The notes under the pieces were generated by a model. The model saw nothing but the letters and a program-made list of their open reading frames with translations, ran no database searches and was not told the DNA's origin. Shown in pieces: positions 55,032 through 64,000 of a stretch of 64,000 nt of DNA. A program made the position numbers and the translations under genes. Source of the DNA: Streptococcus parasanguinis (GTDB lineage Bacteria > Bacillota > Bacilli > Lactobacillales > Streptococcaceae). Location: assembly GCF_019929185.1 (NCBI RefSeq), contig NZ_JAHZPC010000005.1, forward strand, positions 102,731 through 166,730, in the 5' to 3' direction. Position 1 is the stretch's first letter; every line of letters begins with the position of its first letter.

Positions 55032-55775
55032 CTAATAGAGAATAGTGGTTTCACTGCCGATTTGTTTAAGGATGTCAGGACTTGGTTTTTTGTCGGTTAT
55101 CCAATAATCAAATTGCTGGAGACGAGCGAGATAGTAGTTAGCATGTTGGTGGAACTTGGCACTTTCTGCTACCAGCACCTTTGTACGAGTCCGCTCAAAA
55201 ACGAGAGACTTGACCGCAACGTCTTCAGCATCCTCAAAGGTGACTTCGCCATTGGCTAAGCTACTCGCTCCAAAAAAAGCAAGATCAAAGCGAAGATTGT
55301 CCAGTATTTGTGCTTGGTCCGCAGCATAGTAGAAGCGGTTTTTGGGATAGAATTTTCCTCCTAAGAGATGAAAGTCAACCTGGGAATGGCTACTGAGTTG
55401 GATAGCATTGTCAAGGGAGTGCGAATAGACTGTAAGATCTCCATCAAGTAGGCCTGCCAGCAAAGTGATTGAGGTAGAGGCATCGAGAAAGATCACTTGT
55501 CCATTTTGGATCCATTGCAGGGCTTTTTGAGCCATGGCAGTCTTTTCCTTGTTAGCCTTTTGACTGCGGTCTAGGTAAGAAGGTCCGGGTTCTTTGTTTA
55601 AGGGGAGAAGTCCACCATGGGTTCTACGTACTAGCTGGCGTTGGCTCAGAAGGGCAAAGTCTCTGCGGATAGTATCTTTTGAGACCTTGAAATAATCGAC
55701 CATTTCTTTAGCGGATAGCTGTTTTCGCTCTTCTAAAAGTTCTAGGATTTTTTCAAGCCGTTGTTCCTGGTACAT
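55032..55775 (-). CDS. DeoR-family transcriptional regulator
   Basis: 247 residues. N-terminal HTH (KQLSAKEMVDYFKVSKDTIRRD, about 17-38, then RRTHGGLLPL) and a C-terminal DeoRC effector domain with DASTSITLLAGLL and FFGASSLANGEVTFEDAEDV, which binds phosphosugars. It probably represses its own operon with the HAD gene. SD CAGGAACAACGG is poor at the N-terminus, but the ATG lies 17 nt from AAGGAGCGAATTC. Confidence 0.85.
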   Translation of the reverse strand: MYQEQRLEKILELLEERKQLSAKEMVDYFKVSKDTIRRDFALLSQRQLVRRTHGGLLPLNKEPGPSYLDRSQKANKEKTAMAQKALQWIQNGQVIFLDASTSITLLAGLLDGDLTVYSHSLDNAIQLSSHSQVDFHLLGGKFYPKNRFYYAADQAQILDNLRFDLAFFGASSLANGEVTFEDAEDVAVKSLVFERTRTKVLVAESAKFHQHANYYLARLQQFDYWITDKKPSPDILKQIGSETTILY

Positions 55776-55806
55776 GAATTCGCTCCTTATTGCTGTTCTT
55801 GCCTTT

Positions 55807-55835
55807 ATTGTACATCATTTTGCAAGCGGATGCAA
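55807..55835 (-). promoter_or_regulatory. promoter of the DeoR/HAD operon
   Basis: Minus strand TTGCAT (55835-55830), 17-bp spacer, TACAAT (55812-55807). The spacer repeats TTGCA (TTGCATCCGCTTGCA), a possible autoregulatory site. Confidence 0.65.
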
Positions 55836-55896
55836 GTTTTCTTAAGTGTATTTAAGTGTTTATGATCTCTTTCTTAGAAAATCTTATTCCTGACGT

Positions 55897-55925
55897 TTGT
55901 TTTAAGGGGGGAATTCTGCTATAAT
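55897..55925 (+). promoter_or_regulatory. promoter of the acetyltransferase/phosphorylase operon
   Basis: TTGTTT (55897-55902), 17-bp spacer, TATAAT (55920-55925) with TGC in front (extended -10). Confidence 0.75.
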
Positions 55926-55952
55926 ATGTCAAAATAACGTGGAGGTTTCCTT

Positions 55953-56522
55953 ATGGCCAGTGAATATGAAAAAATGATTGCAGGTGACTATTATAGACCT
56001 GCGGACCCTGAATTACGGGCTTTGGCCAAAGCTTCTCGGGAGAAACAAGAAGCCTTTAACCAAGAAGTAGACCCTAAAAAAGGGGCCACCATCATCAAAG
56101 AGTGGTTTGGCTCTACTGGTGAAAACCTCTATCTCAATCGTCAGGTTCTTGTGGATTATGGGGTCAACATCCATTTGGGAGAGTATTTCTATGCCAATTA
56201 CAATTTGACCATGTTGGATATTTGTCCCATTACGATCGGAAAGAATGCCATGATTGGCCCTAATTGCCAATTTTTGACCCCCTTACACCCGCTGGATCCA
56301 GATGAGCGCAACTCGGGTCTTGAGTACGGAGCTCCGATTACGATAGGAGACAATTTCTGGGCAGGAGGAGGAGTCACCATCCTTCCTGGTGTCACGCTGG
56401 GTGATAATGTGGTCGCTGGCGCTGGGGCAGTCGTGACCAAATCCTTTGGAGATAATGTAGTTCTTGGAGGAAACCCAGCCCGTATCATTAAAGAAATACC
56501 CATTAAAAAGGAGAAGGGATGA
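55953..56522 (+). CDS. maltose/galactoside O-acetyltransferase (LbH family)
   Basis: 189 residues. N-terminal Mac domain (MASEYEKMIAGDYYRPADPE), then a left-handed beta-helix of hexapeptide repeats with catalytic His in FLTPLHPLDPDERN (about 112) and the end GGVTILPGVTLGDNVVAGAG, GGNPARIIKEI. It transfers acetyl from acetyl-CoA to sugars such as maltose or glucose; the physiological role is detoxification or export of excess sugar. GTGGAGGTTTCCTT precedes ATG. The next gene overlaps its stop by 4 nt. Confidence 0.88.
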   Translation: MASEYEKMIAGDYYRPADPELRALAKASREKQEAFNQEVDPKKGATIIKEWFGSTGENLYLNRQVLVDYGVNIHLGEYFYANYNLTMLDICPITIGKNAMIGPNCQFLTPLHPLDPDERNSGLEYGAPITIGDNFWAGGGVTILPGVTLGDNVVAGAGAVVTKSFGDNVVLGGNPARIIKEIPIKKEKG

Positions 56523-57283
56523 TCCAAAAACATGAAATTCCTATTTTAGAGTTTGACGACAACCCACAGGCAGTCCTGATGCCGACCCATGAGGGGTTAG
56601 ACCTGCACCTGCCTGAAAAATGCGTTTATGCTTTCTTAGCGGATGAGATTGACCGCTTTGCCAAAACTGTTGGAGCTGAGCAAGTGGCTACCTTTGTCTC
56701 AGCTACCAAGGCTTATCCAGTCTATGTTCTGGAGCACCAAGGGGAGAAACTCTGCTTGGCACAAGCGCCAGTTGGATCTGCACCTGCTGCCCAATTCATG
56801 GATTGGTTGATTGGCTATGGGGTGAGGAAAATCATTTCCTCAGGAAGCTGTGGCGTCTTGGTGGACATGGAAGAAAATGCCTTTTTGATCCCGACCAAGG
56901 CCTTGCGAGATGAGGGAGCTAGTTACCATTATGTAGCGCCTTCTCGTTATATCGAAGTGGACAGTCGTGCACTGACCGCCATCGAAACTGTCTTGAAAGG
57001 AAAAGATATTCCTTATCAAGAGGTCATGACCTGGTCGACGGACGGTTTTTATAGGGAAACACCTGACAAGGTGGCCTATCGCATCGAAGAAGGGTGTAGT
57101 GTGGTGGAGATGGAGTGTGCTTCACTTGCTGCAGTGGCCCAACTTCGTGGGGCGATTTGGGGCATGCTCCTATTTACCGCAGATTCTCTAGCAGATCTGG
57201 AAAATTATGACCAGCGTGACTGGGGCTCAGAAGCTTTTGAGAAGGCCTTAGAATTATGCCTAGAGATGGTTCATCACTTATAA
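56519..57283 (+). CDS. nucleoside phosphorylase family protein (PNP/UDP type)
   Basis: 254 residues. ATG overlaps the upstream TGA (ATGA). Phosphorylase-superfamily motifs: APVGSAPAAQFMDWLIGYGV, IISSGSCGVL and the substrate-site block SVVEMECASLAAVAQLRG (about 198-215), where the MEC sequence is typical of uridine/purine phosphorylases. It would split a nucleoside with phosphate to base and ribose-1-phosphate. Ends 31 nt before ktrB. Confidence 0.85.
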   Translation: MIQKHEIPILEFDDNPQAVLMPTHEGLDLHLPEKCVYAFLADEIDRFAKTVGAEQVATFVSATKAYPVYVLEHQGEKLCLAQAPVGSAPAAQFMDWLIGYGVRKIISSGSCGVLVDMEENAFLIPTKALRDEGASYHYVAPSRYIEVDSRALTAIETVLKGKDIPYQEVMTWSTDGFYRETPDKVAYRIEEGCSVVEMECASLAAVAQLRGAIWGMLLFTADSLADLENYDQRDWGSEAFEKALELCLEMVHHL

Positions 57284-57299
57284 GTCTTTTCTCTTTTTA

Positions 57300-57308
57300 T
57301 GATACAAT
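57300..57308 (+). promoter_or_regulatory. extended -10 promoter abutting ktrB
   Basis: TGATACAAT with TACAAT at 57303-57308. GAAGCT (6 nt) separates it from ATG 57315, the same spacing as for pabB, so a transcript from here would be leaderless. Confidence 0.55.
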
Positions 57309-57314
57309 GAAGCT

Positions 57315-58697
57315 ATGTTAGACAAAATATTTTTTAAACAATGGCGGGCCAAACTGACTCGCCTGTCTCCGGCAAGGCGAATTTTTCTCAGCTTTGCCTT
57401 GGTTATCCTGGTGGGCTCGCTCTTATTGAGTTTGCCCTTTGTCCAGCAAGTAAGCTCAACAGCAGGCTATATCGACCACCTCTTTACAGCAGTCTCTATG
57501 GTCTGTGTGACAGGACTCTTTACCCAGTCGGTGGCTTCGACCTATAACGGCTGGGGGCAACTCATCTGTATGCTCTTGATTCAGATTGGGGGCCTAGGGA
57601 TTTTGACCTTTATCGGTCTCTTCTTTATGGAAAGTCGCCAAAAGCTCAGTTTCAAGGACCGGCAGACCATTCGGGATAGCTTTAGTTTTAGCAATAACCA
57701 AAGTTTGACCCGTTTTGTCCGCTCCATCTTTATTACCACATTTACCATCGAAGGTGTCGGGGCCTTGCTTCTCATGACTCGCTTTATTCCTCGCTTTGGT
57801 TGGGGTCATGGAATCTTCAACTCCATCTTTGTTGCGGTTTCCGCCTTTTGTAATGCGGGCTTTGATAATTTTGGGGGCGATAGTATGATGAGTTTCCAGA
57901 CCGATTGGTTGGTCAATCTGACCTTATCTGCCCTGATCATTACTGGGGGCTTGGGCTTTATGGTCTGGTTTGACCTAGCGACCAAGGCCCGCAACCAATC
58001 TGGACGCCGGACTCTTCGCTTTCATACCAAGGTGGTTCTCTGGTTGACAGCTGCTATCCTTCTCTTTGGGACCGTAACTAGCCTCTTGACAGAGTTTAAT
58101 AATCCAGCAACGATTGGGTCCCTTCCATTGGGAGAGAAGATCTTGGTCAGCTTCTTCCAAACTGTCAGTATGCGGACGGCTGGCTTTGCCTCACTGGATT
58201 ATACAGCAGTCCGACCTGTGACACTCTTTGTTTATATCCTCCAGATGTTCCTAGGTGGGGCACCAGGTGGGACAGCAGGAGGGATGAAGATCACCACCTT
58301 CTTGGTCTTGATCCTCTTAGCTCGCAAGGAATTGCTGGGTTTGCCACATACCAATTTAGGCAAACGAACCATCGCACCAGACTTGGTGCAACGTTCTTTG
58401 GGCACAGCAGTGATTTTCCAGTTGACCTTTATCCTGGGTCTCTTTGGCCTTTGTCTTGTGACGCCGGATGGTCAACGTTTTCTGTACCTGGTCTTTGAGG
58501 TGGTATCGGCTTTAGCGACAGTGGGCGTGACGGCCAATGTGACCTCAACCTTAAATGGAGCAGGTCTGGGGATCATCATGGTGCTCATGTTTATCGGTCG
58601 AATCGGCCCCTTGACCCTTATGGTCAGCTTGAACAATTACAAGGCCAAAAAGGCAGACGCCTTGCAGTATGCCAAGGCAGACATCATTATCGGATAG
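57315..58697 (+). CDS. ktrB: potassium uptake channel subunit KtrB (TrkH family)
   Basis: 460 residues, four M1-P-M2 repeats. First selectivity-filter loop AVSMVCVTGLFTQ, second AVSAFCNAGFDNF, third TVSMRTAGFASLD, fourth VVSALATVGVTANVT, each with the single conserved Gly of TrkH/KtrB. Imports K+ with Na+ under control of the KtrA ring encoded next. The ATG has no SD. GGAPGGTAGGMKITTF is the usual intracellular gating region. Confidence 0.92.
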   Translation: MLDKIFFKQWRAKLTRLSPARRIFLSFALVILVGSLLLSLPFVQQVSSTAGYIDHLFTAVSMVCVTGLFTQSVASTYNGWGQLICMLLIQIGGLGILTFIGLFFMESRQKLSFKDRQTIRDSFSFSNNQSLTRFVRSIFITTFTIEGVGALLLMTRFIPRFGWGHGIFNSIFVAVSAFCNAGFDNFGGDSMMSFQTDWLVNLTLSALIITGGLGFMVWFDLATKARNQSGRRTLRFHTKVVLWLTAAILLFGTVTSLLTEFNNPATIGSLPLGEKILVSFFQTVSMRTAGFASLDYTAVRPVTLFVYILQMFLGGAPGGTAGGMKITTFLVLILLARKELLGLPHTNLGKRTIAPDLVQRSLGTAVIFQLTFILGLFGLCLVTPDGQRFLYLVFEVVSALATVGVTANVTSTLNGAGLGIIMVLMFIGRIGPLTLMVSLNNYKAKKADALQYAKADIIIG

Positions 58698-58706
58698 GAG
58701 AGACTT

Positions 58707-59372
58707 ATGGCAAATCGAACCATTGGAATTCTGGGATTAGGGATTTTTGGACAGAGTGTCTTAAAAACCCTGCAGGACCAGGATGTGGATATCATTGCAA
58801 TTGACGATCATGAAGATGTGATCAACCAGTATGAATCTATGATTACAACTGGAATTGTTGGAGATATTACGGAAATGGACCTCTTGGATGCGGCAGATAT
58901 TGGGAACTGTGACACAGTCGTCATTGCGACGGGAGAAAACTTGGAATCAAGTGTCCTGGCGGTCATGCACTGTAAGGCACTTGGCGTCGAGCACGTCATT
59001 GCCAAGGTCAAGAATGAAGTGACCAAGGAAGTCCTTGAGAAGATTGGGGCTGATTTGGTCATCCTACCAGAGGTAGAAGCGGGGATGTCTCTAGCTAAGA
59101 TGATCCTCTTCCAACACGGGATTGAAGTCTTCCAGTTGGATGAAGCAGTGGTGGTGGCTGAGTTTACGGTTCCAGCTAGCTGGGTAGGAAAAAGCCTTCA
59201 GGACTTGGCTGTCAGAGAGGAGCACCATCTCAATATTATCGGCTATCGAGATGCGGAAGACCAACCGCTTCATATTCAGATTGGTCCCGACTTTATCTGG
59301 CCTGAAGGGGTGCGTGTGATGGCAGTGACAGACAACCAATATTTAGATAGAATCCAAGATTTGTTAGACTAA
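58707..59372 (+). CDS. ktrA: potassium uptake regulatory subunit KtrA (RCK/TrkA-N, TrkA-C)
   Basis: 221 residues. N-terminal Rossmann RCK domain (GILGLGIFGQSVLKTL, then IIAIDDHEDVIN) binds ATP/ADP or NAD and, as an octameric ring, gates KtrB. The TrkA-C domain follows from about residue 140. SD TAGGAGAGACTT, 9 nt after the ktrB stop. Terminator follows at 59384. Confidence 0.92.
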   Translation: MANRTIGILGLGIFGQSVLKTLQDQDVDIIAIDDHEDVINQYESMITTGIVGDITEMDLLDAADIGNCDTVVIATGENLESSVLAVMHCKALGVEHVIAKVKNEVTKEVLEKIGADLVILPEVEAGMSLAKMILFQHGIEVFQLDEAVVVAEFTVPASWVGKSLQDLAVREEHHLNIIGYRDAEDQPLHIQIGPDFIWPEGVRVMAVTDNQYLDRIQDLLD

Positions 59373-59383
59373 TAGTGTAATGG

Positions 59384-59407
59384 AAACGGCCGAAAGGTCG
59401 TTTTTTT
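59384..59407 (+). terminator. ktrBA terminator
   Basis: AAACGGCC / GGTCGTTT with GAAA loop and a T run. Confidence 0.85.
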
Positions 59408-59494
59408 CTTCTCTAGGTTAACTCTTCTTTAAGCGTTGATTGCTAAAGTAAGAGAAACAAAAACACTTCCATTGTGGGAATAGAAGGATGAAAG

Positions 59495-59831
59495 ATGATA
59501 TTTTTTAACAGAATACGACCCAAACAGCCCTTAAAAGAGCTCAAATGGTTTGATATTGGTATTGTGACGGCCATTCTTTTTGGGCTTAATGACTTCGGTA
59601 AGTGAGAAGAACAAATAGAAGGCGCTGGCCTTTTCAACTTTGATCCGTTTTTCTTTCCACACCTATCAGGGGCTTCTCTAGGCCCTTGTGATTGGCGTCA
59701 TTTATGGACTCTTTTATTACTTCATGTACAAGAAGGTCGTCAAGAATCTCTTGCCATTTTTCCTCATGCATGCCTTGGCAGATATGTTTGGTTCGAGTCT
59801 CATGTATCTCTTGATCCGTTGGGGAAGTTGA
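59495..59831 (+). pseudogene. decayed CPBP-family protease gene
   Basis: ATG 59495 starts FNRIRPKQPLKELKWFDIGI, the usual beginning of streptococcal CPBP proteins, but hits a stop at about 59602 (after LNDFGK). In another frame the end is recognisable: VIYGLFYYFMYKKVVKN and LPFFLMHALADMFGSS, the third CPBP motif with its His, then stop at 59829. The middle, including the EExxxR motif, is deleted. No function expected. The surrounding 59408-59494 and 59832-59865 hold nothing else. Confidence 0.75.
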
Positions 59832-59865
59832 TCTTATAAAATTTTAGGAAAGGCTCTGTCAGGTG

Positions 59866-59913
59866 TTGACAGGCCTTTTTTTGAGTGCTATAGTATAACC
59901 GTAAACGCTTACA
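59866..59913 (+). promoter_or_regulatory. promoter with cre-like CcpA site upstream of the GH31 gene
   Basis: TTGACA (59866-59871), 17-bp spacer, TATAGT (59889-59894). CGTAAACGCTTACA (59900-59913) matches TGNAANCGNTTNCA except for its first base and covers the expected start site, so catabolite repression is predicted. The -35 is embedded in an AAAGGC..GCCTTT hairpin (59849-59880). Confidence 0.75.
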
Positions 59914-59975
59914 CAGCGAGGCGAAGCAGATAAAAAGCGGGCAGTCAGATGCCCATAAAAGCGGAGGAACGACAA

Positions 59976-62207
59976 ATGGCAGGATCAGTGATACAGGGAG
60001 AGAACTACCGAATCTCCGTATTAACGGAATCTTTGGTGCGCTTGGAATACTCAGAGGATGGTGTTTTTGAGGATGGTCAGACGCAAGTTGTGCAAAATCG
60101 TGATTTTGGACCTGTAGCCTGTGAGGTCGTAGAGACAGAAGAGGTCCTCGATCTGCATACGGAGAATCTCCACCTTCATTTTGAAAAGGGACCTTTTACA
60201 CCGGATCGACTTTTTATCGAGCTCAAGGGTCAGTATGCAGTCTATGGTAGCCGGTGGCACTATGGAGATCAGCCTGAGACCTTGAAGGGGACCAGTCGGA
60301 CGCTTGACGAGGTCGATGGGGCTATGGAGTTGCAAGATGGGATCTTGAGCAAGGCCGGTTATGCTCTTTTGGATGATTCCAGTTCCTACTTGTATGATGT
60401 CGAAAGCGGATTTAGAGCACGGCCATGTCCAGAAGTGGATCTGTATTTCTTCGGTTATGGGCGCGATTATCTAGGGGCCTTGAAAGATTTTTACCATCTG
60501 ACGGGACAACCACCCCTCTTGCCACGTTATGCTCTGGGAAACTGGTGGAGTCGGTATTGGCCTTATACCAGTCAGGAGTACACAGATTTGATGGATCGTT
60601 TCAAGGCTGAAGGGGTGCCTTTGGCTGTCAGTGTGATCGATATGGACTGGCACAAGACAGCAATTCCTGCTCGCTTTGGAAGTGGTTGGACGGGCTATAG
60701 TTGGAACCGGGACTTGATTCCTGATCCTGCTGCCTTCTTACATGGTCTTCATGAGCGTGGTTTAAAGGTGACCTTAAATGTCCATCCAGCAGATGGCATT
60801 CGCGCCTTCGAAGATGCTTATCCCATGGTCGCAAAACGCTTGGGATTAGATGCGAAAAAAGAAGAAGCGGCTAGCTTTGACTTTTACAGTCCAGCCTTTC
60901 GCGAAGCCTATTTCGAAGATGTCCACCATCCCTTGGAAGATCAAGGAGTGGACTTTTGGTGGATTGATTGGCAGCAAGGTAGTCATGGCAAGATGGATCC
61001 CCTTTGGTTGTTAAATCACTATCATTATCTAGACAATTGTCGAAAAGGCCAAGCTGGTCTCATCTTATCGCGTTATGGGGGTCCTGGCAGCCACCGGTAT
61101 CCGATCGGTTTTTCAGGGGATACCATTGTGACTTGGGAATCCCTAGCCTTTCAACCCTATTTTACCAGCACAGCTTCCAATATCGGTTATACGTGGTGGA
61201 GTCACGATATTGGTGGCCATATGCGGGGTTACTATGATGAAGACTTGGCTCTTCGCTGGTTGCAATTTGGGGTCTTTAGCCCGATCAATCGTCTCCATAG
61301 TTCTTGTAATGCCTTTAACAGCAAGGAACCGTGGTTTTACTCGCCTGAGACCTGTCGCTGGATGAAGCAGTATTTGCGCCTGCGTCACAGCTTACTGCCT
61401 TATCTTTACACCATGAATGTGGCGACGCATGAAGAAGGACTGCCTTTGGTTCAGCCCCTCTATTACCATTACCCAAATGAAGAAGAGGCTTATGAAGCGA
61501 AAAATCAATATTTCTTTGGCAGTGAACTCATGGTGGCACCGATTACCGAAGCACTGGATCCGGTCTTTCATAGTGCTTCTGTGAGTGTTTGGTTCCCAGA
61601 CGGCGTTTGGTATGATTTCTTCCATGACTGGAAGTATGAAGGAAGAGGCAATCTCACGGTCTTTAGGACCAGCCAGGATATTCCAGTCTTTGCACGTGCG
61701 GGAGCCATCATCCCTATGGATGCACAACCACAGACAGGAGTGGACCTTCCAGAAATGCTGGACTGGCATCTCTTCCCAGGTGACAATCGTTCCTTCGTAC
61801 TCGTCGAAGGAGAAGGAGCTAGCAAGGTTGAAACCCGCCTAACAGTCGATTGGGATGAAAGAAAGATTATGCTGGATTTAACAGGTGAGATTGCCTTGCT
61901 TCCTGAAAAGAGACAGCACCGTTTCTTGCTCCATACCTTTGAGACAGCCCCTATTTTAGTGGACAATCAAAGTCAGGAAATTGCGATGGGTGAGCTGCAA
62001 TCGCATCCGATTGCCAAAGAAGATCGGATGTTTGAACTCTTAAAATCTGCCAACCTGGCCTACGATAGGAAAAATGAATTATTTGCGGCTTGTTCAAGAG
62101 CGAAGGATTGGAAACAGTTGATGAAGGTCATCACGCCTTTGGAGGAAGGCTTGCGCCAACGTCTCTTTGAAGTGATTTATTCCAGTGAAGAGAATGAAGA
62201 CTTGTAA
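59976..62207 (+). CDS. glycoside hydrolase family 31, alpha-glucosidase type
   Basis: 743 residues from ATG 59976 (AAGCGGAGGAACGACAA upstream); an ATG at 59949 lacks a good SD. N-terminal beta-sandwich, then the TIM barrel with nucleophile Asp in FWWIDWQQGSHG (about residue 330) and acid/base Asp in GFSGDTIVTWESL (about 384), with WWSHDIGGHMRG after it. Cleaves terminal alpha-linked glucose (or xylose) residues. A cre-like site and the neighbouring GH13 gene place it in alpha-glucan use. No signal peptide, so substrate is imported. Confidence 0.92.
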   Translation: MAGSVIQGENYRISVLTESLVRLEYSEDGVFEDGQTQVVQNRDFGPVACEVVETEEVLDLHTENLHLHFEKGPFTPDRLFIELKGQYAVYGSRWHYGDQPETLKGTSRTLDEVDGAMELQDGILSKAGYALLDDSSSYLYDVESGFRARPCPEVDLYFFGYGRDYLGALKDFYHLTGQPPLLPRYALGNWWSRYWPYTSQEYTDLMDRFKAEGVPLAVSVIDMDWHKTAIPARFGSGWTGYSWNRDLIPDPAAFLHGLHERGLKVTLNVHPADGIRAFEDAYPMVAKRLGLDAKKEEAASFDFYSPAFREAYFEDVHHPLEDQGVDFWWIDWQQGSHGKMDPLWLLNHYHYLDNCRKGQAGLILSRYGGPGSHRYPIGFSGDTIVTWESLAFQPYFTSTASNIGYTWWSHDIGGHMRGYYDEDLALRWLQFGVFSPINRLHSSCNAFNSKEPWFYSPETCRWMKQYLRLRHSLLPYLYTMNVATHEEGLPLVQPLYYHYPNEEEAYEAKNQYFFGSELMVAPITEALDPVFHSASVSVWFPDGVWYDFFHDWKYEGRGNLTVFRTSQDIPVFARAGAIIPMDAQPQTGVDLPEMLDWHLFPGDNRSFVLVEGEGASKVETRLTVDWDERKIMLDLTGEIALLPEKRQHRFLLHTFETAPILVDNQSQEIAMGELQSHPIAKEDRMFELLKSANLAYDRKNELFAACSRAKDWKQLMKVITPLEEGLRQRLFEVIYSSEENEDL

Positions 62208-62211
62208 ATTC

Positions 62212-62240
62212 TTGCAATTTCACTCCTATTTTTGTATGAT
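62212..62240 (+). promoter_or_regulatory. promoter of the GH13 gene
   Basis: TTGCAA (62212-62217), 17-bp spacer, TATGAT (62235-62240); ATG at 62276 follows AAAGGAGAAGAAAA. Confidence 0.75.
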
Positions 62241-62248
62241 GAAAGTGA

Positions 62249-63883
<1,635 letters not shown>

Positions 63884-63925
63884 TGAAGCAAATGAAAAAA
63901 TAGAGGAAATTACTTCCTCGTAGAA

Positions 63926-64000
63926 GAGGCTGGGACAAAAGTCCTAGCCTCTCAATTGTTTTTGGATTGTCGAGCAAGACGCAGTGGTTGAGTGGGCTCT
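63926..64000 (-). repeat. family 2 dispersed repeat, second copy (cut by window end)
   Basis: GAGGCTGGGACAAAAGTCC onward is the reverse complement of 9738-9812 with few mismatches (AATTGTTTTTGGATTG here, AATTGTTTCTAGATTG there). The rest continues past the window. Confidence 0.75.

Noticed and set aside
55841..55856. CiaR-type direct repeat (CTTAAG-TGTA-TTTAAG)
   Set aside because: The spacer is 4 nt instead of the required 5, and no small RNA with a terminator follows.

Overview
The window looks like chromosome from an oral, mitis/sanguinis-type Streptococcus. The basis is spxB pyruvate oxidase, the copY-cupA-copA copper operon, an sczA-like regulator/czcD pair, class 1A dihydroorotate dehydrogenase, a fused MsrAB, two LPxTG wall proteins, strong SD sequences, many extended -10 promoters and intergenic repeat elements. 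The species is not settled by sequence alone; a S. parasanguinis/S. australis/S. infantis-like genome would fit. No rRNA, tRNA, CRISPR array, prophage or intact transposase was seen.

Layout. 1-9.6 kb: the end of a C69 dipeptidase gene, a glycine riboswitch with an alanine/glycine:Na+ symporter, sstT, an MscS channel, an AT-rich pair of unknown membrane proteins, gdhA and pyrD. 9.6-19.4 kb: dispersed repeats, a small unknown gene plus a 28-codon hydrophobic ORF, msrAB, a CPBP protease, a CapA / membrane MutS-like / DUF554 cluster, an HD hydrolase, a HAD phosphatase and an SGNH hydrolase. 19.7-29.7 kb: the copper operon with two cop boxes, spxB, a VOC protein, a GH1 phospho-glycosidase and a two-component system. 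29.7-35.4 kb: an ABC-2 exporter convergent with that two-component system, an alpha/beta hydrolase coupled to pabB, and an acyltransferase. 35.7-41.1 kb: a 1799-residue LPxTG adhesin with seven Cna_B repeats. 41.2-44.5 kb: a self-contained S-T-A-A ECF transporter operon with a structured leader and foreign-looking codon use, next to a 5'-truncated pnuC. 45-49.6 kb: an AEC transporter, small membrane proteins, the zinc-efflux locus and an alcohol dehydrogenase. 49.6-54 kb: a membrane-spanning SF2 helicase and a VWA-domain LPxTG protein. 54.2-59.4 kb: a DeoR/HAD pair, maltose acetyltransferase plus nucleoside phosphorylase, and KtrB/KtrA. 59.5-64 kb: a decayed CPBP gene, then GH31 and GH13 alpha-glucosidases, the first behind a cre-like site.

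How it fits together. Most content is housekeeping and colonisation: metal resistance (Cu, Zn), oxidative metabolism (SpxB makes H2O2, MsrAB repairs methionine), nitrogen and amino-acid uptake, alpha-glucan use and surface adhesion. Observations least explained by known annotation are: (i) the ECF island and its leader RNA; (ii) a 138-bp palindrome-ended repeat in five copies, one of them interrupted by a second structured element; (iii) two genes (pabB, ktrB) whose -10 boxes end exactly 6 nt before the start codon, implying leaderless mRNAs; and (iv) the AT-rich pair at 4.6-6.3 kb sharing an N-terminal domain. I found no clear new defence or mobile system.
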